This document shows positions 40,297-45,905 of a stretch of 45,905 bases of DNA, piece by piece; the stretch's first letter is position 1; each line of letters opens with the position of its first letter. Made by a program: the position numbers and the translations under genes. This DNA comes from Nocardioides cremeus (GTDB lineage Bacteria; Actinomycetota; Actinomycetes; Propionibacteriales; Nocardioidaceae): the NCBI RefSeq assembly GCF_030518195.1, contig NZ_JAULSC010000023.1:1-45905 (forward strand). Direction: 5' to 3'. The notes under the pieces are model-generated. The model was given only the letters and a program-made list of their open reading frames with translations, had not been told where the DNA came from and made no database searches.

Positions 40297-42776
40297 CCGC
40301 GACCCAGGAGCGCGCCGAGGTCGCCCAGGAGATCGGCCGCGACCGCCGGCGCAAGGAGGACCAGCGCCTGATCACCGGTCGCACCCGCTGGACCGACAAC
40401 ATCACGATGCCGGGCATGCTGCACCTGGCGATGGTGCGCAGCCCCTTCGCGCACGCGACCATCACCTCGATCGACAAGAGCGAGGCCGAGGCCGCGCCCA
40501 ACGTGGTCGCGGTGCTCACCGGCGCCGACCTCGGCGAGTCCCAGGGCACGCTGATCAACGCCTGGGCCATCACGACCGACCAGGTCGCCCCGGCCCACCC
40601 GCCGATGCCGCCCGACCGCGTCAGCTTCGCCGGCGAGGTCGTGGCCGTGGTGGTGGCCCGCAGCGCCGCCGAGGCCCGCGACGCCGCCGAGCTCGTCGAC
40701 GTCGAGTACGACGAGCTGCCGGCCGCCGTGGACCTCAAGGCGGCCGCGCGCGACGAGGTGCTGGCCCATCCCGACCTGGGCACCAACAAGTCCGCGTTCT
40801 GGAAGTTCGACTCCGCCGAGGCCGGCACCGGCGGCGACGTCGACGAGGCCATCGCCAAGGCCCGCGACGGCGGCGTCGTCATCGAGCGCGAGTACCGCCA
40901 GCAGCGGCTGATCCCGGCGTTCATGGAGCCGCGCTCGGTGGTCGTCGACCCCACCGGCGAGCAGATCACGATGTGGTCGGCGACCCAGATCCCGCACATC
41001 CTGCGCTTCGCGCTGGCCGCCACCACCGGCGTGCCGGAGTCCAAGATCCGCGTCATCGCCCCCGACGTCGGCGGCGGGTTCGGTGGCAAGCTGCAGACCA
41101 CCCCGGAGGAGTGGCTGGTCTTCGCGATCGCGCGCCGGCTGGGCAAGCCGGTCAAGTACACCGAGACTCGCAGCGAGTCGCTGATGGTCGGCCACCACGG
41201 CCGCGACCAGTGGCAGAAGCTGACCCTGAGCGCCGAGAAGGACGGCACGGTCACCGGTCTCAAGGTCGAGCTGCTGGCCGACCTGGGCTCCTACGTCTCG
41301 CTCATCGGCGGCGGGGTCCCGGTGCTGGGCGCGTTCATGTTCAACGCGATCTACAAGTTCCCGGCCTACCAGTTCAACTGCCAGACCGTGCTGACCAACA
41401 AGACCTGGACCGACGCCTACCGGGGCGCCGGGCGGCCCGAGGCGACGTTCGCCATCGAGCGGCTGATGACCGAGCTCGCGGCCGAGCTCGACATGGACCC
41501 GCTCGAGCTGCGGGAGAAGAACTGGATCCGCCACGAGGAGTTCCCCTTCACCACCGTGGCCGGGCTCGAGTACGACACCGGCAACTACGAGGCTGCGACG
41601 GCGAAGGCCAAGGAGATGTTCGGCTACGACGAGCTGCGCGAGGAGCAGCGCCGACGCCGCGAGGCCGGCGACACCGTCCAGCTCGGCATCGGCGTCTCGA
41701 CCTTCACCGAGATGTGCGGCCTGGCCCCCTCGCGGGTGCTGGGCCAGCTCAACTACGGCGCCGGCGGCTGGGAGCACGCGAGCGTGCGGATGCTGGCCAC
41801 CGGCAAGGTCGAGGTCACCACCGGCGCCTCCGCGCACGGCCAGGGTCACGAGACCGCGTTCAGCCAGATCATCGCGGACCGCCTGGGGGTCCCCTTCGAG
41901 GACGTCGAGGTGCTGCACGGCGACACCCAGGTCGCCCAGCGCGGCCTCGACACCTACGGCTCGCGCTCGCTGGTCGTGGGCGGCGAGGCACTGGTGCGGG
42001 CCGCCGACAAGGTGATCGAGAAGGCGAGGCCGATCGCGGCGCACCTGCTCGAGGCCTCGGTCGACGACCTCGAGTTCTCCGGGGGGCGGTTCTCGGTCAA
42101 GGGCACCGACCAGGGGATGAGCATCGCGGAGGTCTCCACCGCGGTCTTCACCGCCCACGACTACCCCGAGGGCATCGAGCCCCAGCTCGACTCCGACGCC
42201 ACCTACGACCCGGTGAACTTCAACTACCCGCACGGCACCCACCTGTGCGCCATGGAGGTCGACACCGAGACCGGCCAGGTGAAGATGCGCAAGTACGTCT
42301 GCGTCGACGACATCGGCACGATCATCAACCCGCTCATCGTCTCGGGCCAGGTGCACGGCGGTCTGGTGCAGGGCATCGCCCAGGCGCTGTGGGAGGAGGC
42401 GGTCTACGACGACGCCGGCACGCTGGTCTCGGGGTCCTTCACGGACTACCTGCTGCCCACCGCGGCCGACACGATCTCCTTCGACATCGACCACACCTCC
42501 TCGCCCTCGATCACCAACACGCTGGGCACCAAGGGGGTCGGCGAGGCCGGCACCATCGCCTCGACGCCCGCCGTGGTCAACGCGGTCGTCGACGCGGTGC
42601 GCCACTTCGGCGTCAACGACATCCAGATGCCGTGCACGCCCGAGCGCGTCTGGAAGGCCGTGCACGACCGAGACGCGGGCGGCGGCGATCCCACCACCGG
42701 TGCGGCGGCCCCGCACTTCGACTCCTCGACGGGCATGGACGGCACCGTCGACCGCACGACCGGAGGCACGCTGTGA
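40293..42776 (+). CDS. coxL: molybdopterin-binding large subunit, form II CO-dehydrogenase-like
   Basis: The 827-residue catalytic subunit binds the molybdopterin cytosine dinucleotide. It has the N-terminal GRDRRRKEDQRLITGRTRWTDNI, an MCD-binding region DVGGGFGGKLQ, and the active-site loop AYRGAGR at 375-381, then GASAHGQGHETAF and GVGEAGT with the conserved catalytic Glu751. Form I CO dehydrogenases have AYxCSFR with a Cys that binds copper. AYRGAGR defines form II, whose physiological substrate is unsettled (weak CO oxidation, or other aldehydes and heterocycles). It is coupled on both sides by 4-nt overlaps with coxS and coxM. Confidence 0.93.
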   Translation: MTATQERAEVAQEIGRDRRRKEDQRLITGRTRWTDNITMPGMLHLAMVRSPFAHATITSIDKSEAEAAPNVVAVLTGADLGESQGTLINAWAITTDQVAPAHPPMPPDRVSFAGEVVAVVVARSAAEARDAAELVDVEYDELPAAVDLKAAARDEVLAHPDLGTNKSAFWKFDSAEAGTGGDVDEAIAKARDGGVVIEREYRQQRLIPAFMEPRSVVVDPTGEQITMWSATQIPHILRFALAATTGVPESKIRVIAPDVGGGFGGKLQTTPEEWLVFAIARRLGKPVKYTETRSESLMVGHHGRDQWQKLTLSAEKDGTVTGLKVELLADLGSYVSLIGGGVPVLGAFMFNAIYKFPAYQFNCQTVLTNKTWTDAYRGAGRPEATFAIERLMTELAAELDMDPLELREKNWIRHEEFPFTTVAGLEYDTGNYEAATAKAKEMFGYDELREEQRRRREAGDTVQLGIGVSTFTEMCGLAPSRVLGQLNYGAGGWEHASVRMLATGKVEVTTGASAHGQGHETAFSQIIADRLGVPFEDVEVLHGDTQVAQRGLDTYGSRSLVVGGEALVRAADKVIEKARPIAAHLLEASVDDLEFSGGRFSVKGTDQGMSIAEVSTAVFTAHDYPEGIEPQLDSDATYDPVNFNYPHGTHLCAMEVDTETGQVKMRKYVCVDDIGTIINPLIVSGQVHGGLVQGIAQALWEEAVYDDAGTLVSGSFTDYLLPTAADTISFDIDHTSSPSITNTLGTKGVGEAGTIASTPAVVNAVVDAVRHFGVNDIQMPCTPERVWKAVHDRDAGGGDPTTGAAAPHFDSSTGMDGTVDRTTGGTL

Positions 42777-43630
42777 TCCCCGCACCGTTCGACTACCTGG
42801 CCCCCACCTCGGTGGAGGAGGCGCTGGCCGCGCTCGCCGAGCACGGCGACGACGCCAAGGTGCTGGCCGGCGGGCAGAGCTTGCTGCCGGTGCTGCGGAT
42901 GCGCCTCAACGCCCCCGAGGTGGTCATCGACCTCGGGCGCATCGAGTCGCTGCGGGGGGTGCGCGACGAGGGCGACGTGGTCGTCGTCGGGGCGATGACG
43001 CCGCACAGCGTCGTGGCCTCCGACCCGCTGGTCGCCGAGCACGCCGGGCTGGTCTCGCGTGCCGTCGAGCACCTGGCCGACGCCCAGATCCGGCACCGCG
43101 GCACCTTCGGCGGGGCGCTGGCCCACGCCGACCCGGCCGGCGACCTGGGTGCACCCGCGCTGGCGCTCGGAGCGCAGTTCGTGATCGCCGGGCAGGGCGG
43201 CTCGACCCGCACGGTCGAGGCCGACGACTTCTTCGTCGACCTCTTCGAGACCGCGATCGGCGAGGACGAGCTGCTCACCGAGGTCCGCCTGCCCAAGCAC
43301 ACCGGCTGGGGCGCGCACTACGAGAAGTTCGTACGGGTGGCCCACCAGTGGCCGATCGTCGCGGTCGCAGCGGCCGTCAAGGCCGAGGGCGGCACGATCA
43401 CCGAGGCGCGCGTGGGCCTGACGAACATGGGCTCCACGCCGCTGCGGGCCCGGGCGGTCGAGGAGGCCCTGCGCGGCCAGCCGGCCACCGAGGAGGCCGT
43501 GCGCGAGGCGGCCTCGCGCGCCGCGGAGGGCTGCACCCCGCCCTCCGACCTCAACGGCGACGCCGACTACCGCCGCCACCTGGCCACGGTGCTGACCCGG
43601 CGAGCGGTGCTCGCGGCTGCGGGGGCGTAG
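42773..43630 (+). CDS. coxM: FAD-binding medium subunit of the hydroxylase
   Basis: The 285-residue subunit accepts electrons from the iron-sulfur subunit through FAD and passes them to quinone or another acceptor. FAD-contact motifs are VLAGGQSLLPVL (residues 30-41) and RHRGTFGGALAHADPAGDL, followed by the C-terminal CO-dehydrogenase flavoprotein domain. The GTG start overlaps the coxL stop (GTGA) and the TAG stop shares one base with the coxG GTG, so S-L-M-G is a single coupled operon. Confidence 0.93.
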   Translation: MIPAPFDYLAPTSVEEALAALAEHGDDAKVLAGGQSLLPVLRMRLNAPEVVIDLGRIESLRGVRDEGDVVVVGAMTPHSVVASDPLVAEHAGLVSRAVEHLADAQIRHRGTFGGALAHADPAGDLGAPALALGAQFVIAGQGGSTRTVEADDFFVDLFETAIGEDELLTEVRLPKHTGWGAHYEKFVRVAHQWPIVAVAAAVKAEGGTITEARVGLTNMGSTPLRARAVEEALRGQPATEEAVREAASRAAEGCTPPSDLNGDADYRRHLATVLTRRAVLAAAGA

Positions 43631-44370
43631 TGGACCTCCGGCACCAGTTCAGCGTCCCGCTCGGCGTCGAGGAGACCTGGGAGCACTTCCAGGACATCGG
43701 CGCGCTCGCCGAGTGCTTCCCCGGCGCCACCGTCACCGGGGTCGAGGACGACACCTTCAAGGGCACCGTCAAGGTGAAGCTCGGCCCGATCGCCCTGCTC
43801 TACACCGGGTCGGGCACGTTCGTGGAGAAGGACGACGCGTCGCACCGCTACGTCGTCGACGCCAAGGGCAAGGACAAGCGCGGCAACGGCACGGCCGGGG
43901 CCAAGGTGACCCTCTCGATGAGCGCGGCCGGCGCGGAGCGCACCGACGTCGAGGTGGTCACCGACCTGGCCGTCACGGGCAAGCCCGCGCAGTTCGGCCG
44001 CGGGGTGATGCAGGACGTCTCCGACAAGCTGCTGGGCCAGTTCGTCAGCTGCCTCGAGCAGCGCCTCGCGGCTCCGGGGGAACCGGAGCCGGCCGACATG
44101 CCGCCCCCTGCCGCTCCTGCTCCTCCGGGCAAGCACATGGGGGAGGACCCGGGCGTGCCGGAACCGGAGCCGGCCTCCACGAGACCGGAGCCGCCCCGGC
44201 CGGTGTCATCAGCGGGCACGTCGACTCCCACGTCGGCGGGCGCCGGCGACGAGGCGCTCGACCTGGGCTCGACCGTGCTGCCGGTGCTGCTGCGCAGCTA
44301 CGGCCCGAAGGTCGGGGCCGGGCTGGTCGTGCTCCTGCTCGTGTGGTGGGCCAGCCGGCGACGAGGCTGA
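43630..44370 (+). CDS. coxG: CoxG-like SRPBCC protein with C-terminal membrane anchor
   Basis: The 246-residue protein has an N-terminal SRPBCC/CoxG domain (about 1-150: LRHQFSVPLGVEETWEHFQDI, then GVMQDVSDKLLGQFVSCLEQRL). A long Pro/Glu/Ala-rich linker (about 150-210) and a single C-terminal transmembrane helix (VGAGLVVLLLVWWASRRRG) follow. CoxG proteins recruit CO dehydrogenase to the membrane and have been linked to quinone delivery. Its presence suggests that this form II enzyme also feeds the respiratory chain. The 1-nt overlap with coxM shows co-translation. A strong terminator follows. Confidence 0.88.
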   Translation: MDLRHQFSVPLGVEETWEHFQDIGALAECFPGATVTGVEDDTFKGTVKVKLGPIALLYTGSGTFVEKDDASHRYVVDAKGKDKRGNGTAGAKVTLSMSAAGAERTDVEVVTDLAVTGKPAQFGRGVMQDVSDKLLGQFVSCLEQRLAAPGEPEPADMPPPAAPAPPGKHMGEDPGVPEPEPASTRPEPPRPVSSAGTSTPTSAGAGDEALDLGSTVLPVLLRSYGPKVGAGLVVLLLVWWASRRRG

Positions 44371-44376
44371 CGCGCG

Positions 44377-44410
44377 GGCCCCCGCGCGGTCGCACGACCG
44401 CGCGGGGGCC
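44377..44410. terminator. strong bidirectional hairpin terminator after coxG
   Basis: GGCCCCCGCGCGGTC (44377-44391) pairs perfectly with GACCGCGCGGGGGCC (44396-44410) around the loop GCAC, a 15-bp all-but-pure GC stem starting 6 bp after the coxG stop. It also faces the convergent small membrane protein gene. Confidence 0.92.
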
Positions 44411-44434
44411 GTCACGTCCTGAGGCCCGCGCGCC

Positions 44435-44701
44435 TCAGAGCAGCGCGACCACGAGCGCGGCCACCAGCACCGCCACGACGGCGACGGCGATCAGCAGCCA
44501 GACCATGCTGCCGGTGCGCTTGCCGGAGTCCAGTGGCGTCTCCGGCAGGTGCAGCCGGTCCTCGGGCGAGGTGCTGAACCCCATGGACGGATCGGTGCTG
44601 GCCCCGACCGGGTGGTCGCCGCGCACATGAGCTGCGGGAGGGCGCTCGTGGTGCTGGCGGTGCCGACCGGTCTCACCGGAGTGCGGGTCCTGGCTGGTCA
44701 T
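44435..44701 (-). CDS. small single-pass membrane protein (possibly DUF6480-like)
   Basis: The 88-residue protein has a polar, His/Pro-rich N-terminus and one C-terminal transmembrane helix (MVWLLIAVAVVAVLVAALVVALL, residues 66-88) that ends the chain. The layout recalls actinobacterial DUF6480 proteins, but the match is by general appearance only. The ATG lies in front of MTSQDPHSGET with TACTCC upstream and no strong ribosome site. It is convergent with coxG and follows alkB on the same strand after 91 bp. Function unknown. Confidence 0.65.
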   Translation of the reverse strand: MTSQDPHSGETGRHRQHHERPPAAHVRGDHPVGASTDPSMGFSTSPEDRLHLPETPLDSGKRTGSMVWLLIAVAVVAVLVAALVVALL

Positions 44702-44792
44702 GGAGTACCTCCCGTCGCAGGCACCCCGAGCGGCGCCCTGGAACCCTCCATTGAACGCCTGTCGCGACGAGCGCGCCAGACCCGTGCGGGCG

Positions 44793-45419
44793 TCAGAAGA
44801 CGTTGAGCGGTCGGAACTGCACCGAGAGCCGCGGACCGGCGTGCGCGACCTTCGGCACCGCGTGCTCCCAGGTGCGCTGGCAGCTGCCGCCCATCACCAG
44901 CAGGTCGCCGTGGCCGGTCTCGAAGACCCGGCTCTCACCGCCCCCGCGCGGGCGCAGGTGCAGCTTGCGCGGGTCGCCGACCGAGACGATGGCCACCATC
45001 GTGTCCTGGGTGCTGCCGCGCCCGATCGTGTCGCCGTGCCAGGCCACGGAGTCTCGGCCGTCGCGGTAGTAGCAGCAGCCCGCGGTGCGGAACGGCTCAC
45101 CGAGCTCGGGCAGGTAGTGCTCGCTCAGTGCCTCCCGGGCCTGGGTCAGGACCGGGTGCGGGAGCTCCTCGCCGATCATGTAGGTGTGCAGCAGGCGGGG
45201 CACGTCGACCAGCCGGTCGTACATCTGGCGTCGCTCGGCGCGCCAGGGCACCTGCTCGACGAGGGTGCTCATCACGTCGTCGGGCTCGGGCAGCCAGGAG
45301 CGCAGCACGTCCACCCAGGCCCCCTGGCCGAGGTGGTGGCGCTCGAGTCCGGCGAGGCCCTCGACCAGGGCGGGCACCCCGTCGGACGGCGCCGCGAAGA
45401 GCGTGGTCTGGAAGTCCAT
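44793..45419 (-). CDS. alkB: AlkB-type 2-oxoglutarate/Fe(II) DNA dioxygenase
   Basis: The 208-residue enzyme oxidatively removes alkyl groups from 1-methyladenine and 3-methylcytosine in DNA. The iron ligands are His128, Asp130 (WHGDTIG) and His186 (TWEHAVPK), and the 2-oxoglutarate-binding Arg197 and Arg203 lie in GPRLSVQFRPL. The ATG at 45419 is preceded by a -10 TACGAT (45431 to 45426, minus strand) ending 6 nt away and by no ribosome site, so the mRNA is probably leaderless. A perfect LexA box lies just upstream, so damage-inducible SOS control is expected. The open frame continues upstream through repeats, but that extension is not credible as protein. Confidence 0.92.
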   Translation of the reverse strand: MDFQTTLFAAPSDGVPALVEGLAGLERHHLGQGAWVDVLRSWLPEPDDVMSTLVEQVPWRAERRQMYDRLVDVPRLLHTYMIGEELPHPVLTQAREALSEHYLPELGEPFRTAGCCYYRDGRDSVAWHGDTIGRGSTQDTMVAIVSVGDPRKLHLRPRGGGESRVFETGHGDLLVMGGSCQRTWEHAVPKVAHAGPRLSVQFRPLNVF

Positions 45420-45440
45420 GTCGACATCGTACGACGCATC

Positions 45441-45456
45441 TCGAACGCGTGTTCGA
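45441..45456. promoter_or_regulatory. perfect SOS (LexA) box of alkB
   Basis: TCGAAC-GCGT-GTTCGA is the exact actinobacterial LexA consensus TCGAAC-N4-GTTCGA. The symmetry extends to 10-bp arms (CATCTCGAAC / GTTCGAGATG, 45437-45460). It ends 9 bp upstream of the predicted -10 of alkB, overlapping the -35 zone, so LexA binding would block the promoter until DNA damage. Confidence 0.93.
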
Positions 45457-45502
45457 GATGGTCCACGGCGTGTCGCGCCCGGAGAACCGGCGTACGCCGG
45501 CC

Positions 45503-45905
45503 GTTGATCGAGCAGCGAGGGCCGGAGGCTCGAGCGACGCCGAGACCCCGCAACCACCCGGCGTACGGCGAGCACGTCACCCACCGGGTCTCGGCGACGC
45601 TCCTCGCTGGCGCTCGTCGCTGCTCGACCAACGACGGGGACGCACCGTTGGTCGAGCAGTGAGGGCCGGAGGCTCGAGCGACGCCGAGACCCCGCAACCA
45701 CTCGGCGTACGGCGAGCACGTCACTCACCGGGTCTCGGCGATGCTCCTCGCTGGTGCTCGTCGCTGCTCGACCTACGACAGGGTCGCACCGTTGGTCGAG
45801 CAGTGAGGGCCGGAGGCTCGAGCGACGCCGAGACCCCGCAACCACTCGGCGTACGGCGAGCACGTCACTCACCGGGTCTCGGCGATGCTCCTCGCTGGTG
45901 CTCGT
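45503..45905. repeat. 144-bp tandem repeat with internal inverted arms, truncated by the window end
   Basis: Copies start at 45503, 45647 and 45791, giving a period of exactly 144 bp. The third is cut at the window edge after 115 bp. Copies 2 and 3 are nearly identical, and copy 1 differs at several positions. Each unit holds a left arm beginning GTTGGTCGAGCAG and GACGCCGAGACCCC and a right arm CCGGGTCTCGGCGATGC ending GCTGCTCGACC, so every unit can fold on itself. The style is that of the GTCGAGCAG...GAGACC palindromic repeats scattered in Nocardioides-like genomes. The period is divisible by three, which leaves long open frames that are not genes. Confidence 0.88.

Noticed and set aside
40293..42776. 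Form I (true) CO dehydrogenase
   Set aside because: The copper-binding AYxCSFR loop is absent. The loop is AYRGAGR and the gene order is S-L-M, both typical of form II.
45503..45905. Protein with 48-residue repeats fused upstream of alkB
   Set aside because: The frame is open only because the DNA repeat period (144) is a multiple of three. The AlkB family start, the promoter and the SOS box all place the gene start at 45419.

Overview
The window looks like a chromosomal segment of a high-GC Gram-positive actinobacterium, most probably Nocardioides or a close relative. The evidence is extreme GC bias at third codon positions, frequent GTG starts, a C-terminal GGM-rich GroEL2, a DUF3263 plus LytR_C gene pair arranged as next to mycobacterial VirR, an actinobacterial LexA box, and many promoters in which a TAnnnT -10 hexamer ends 6-7 nt before the start codon (leaderless mRNAs). 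No phage, transposase, tRNA, rRNA or CRISPR array was seen. The genus is inferred from gene style, not from a marker gene.

Layout. 1-9.1 kb: a 2-keto-4-pentenoate hydratase, an SNF2-family helicase, a PAP2 phosphatase, a small unknown protein paired with a degenerate FHA protein, a lipoprotein, a secreted alpha/beta hydrolase and a protein mannosyltransferase. 9.1-13.6 kb: an unusual 22-bp phased inverted repeat cluster, pyridoxal kinase, and a GMC oxidoreductase-aldehyde dehydrogenase pair behind a KstR-like operator. 13.6-19 kb: a tightly overlapping operon (Tat-exported amine oxidase, SMP-30-like protein, uracil-DNA glycosylase), a divergent TetR regulator, and an alpha/beta hydrolase with a histone-H1-like Lys/Ala tail. 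19-23.4 kb: trehalose synthesis (otsA, otsB) flanking DUF3263 and a VirR-like protein. 23.4-25.7 kb: a SAM-I riboswitch controlling a threonine-synthase-family enzyme and a ubiquitin-like sulfur carrier. I read this pair as the MetM/MetO route from O-phosphohomoserine to homocysteine. 25.8-28.5 kb: an SGNH hydrolase and groEL with tandem CIRCE operators.

28.5-44.4 kb is dominated by a form II (AYRGAGR) CO-dehydrogenase-like molybdenum hydroxylase system split into two blocks. One block holds maturation genes (MobA/MocA-like nucleotidyltransferase, MoxR ATPase/CoxD, VWA protein/CoxE, XdhC) and an AcoR-like GAF regulator. The other holds the structural genes coxS-coxL-coxM with coxG. A complete glycine-betaine/choline ABC transporter sits between them. 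The regulator gene and coxS share an almost identical 14-nt palindromic motif in their promoters, which ties the two blocks together. The window ends with a small membrane protein, an AlkB-type DNA repair dioxygenase under a perfect SOS box, and a 144-bp tandem repeat that runs off the end.

The most noteworthy items are the SAM-riboswitch/MetM/MetO operon whose carrier protein ends Gly-Gly-Cys, the 22-bp phased inverted repeats that supply the stop codons of two genes, and the shared cox operator.
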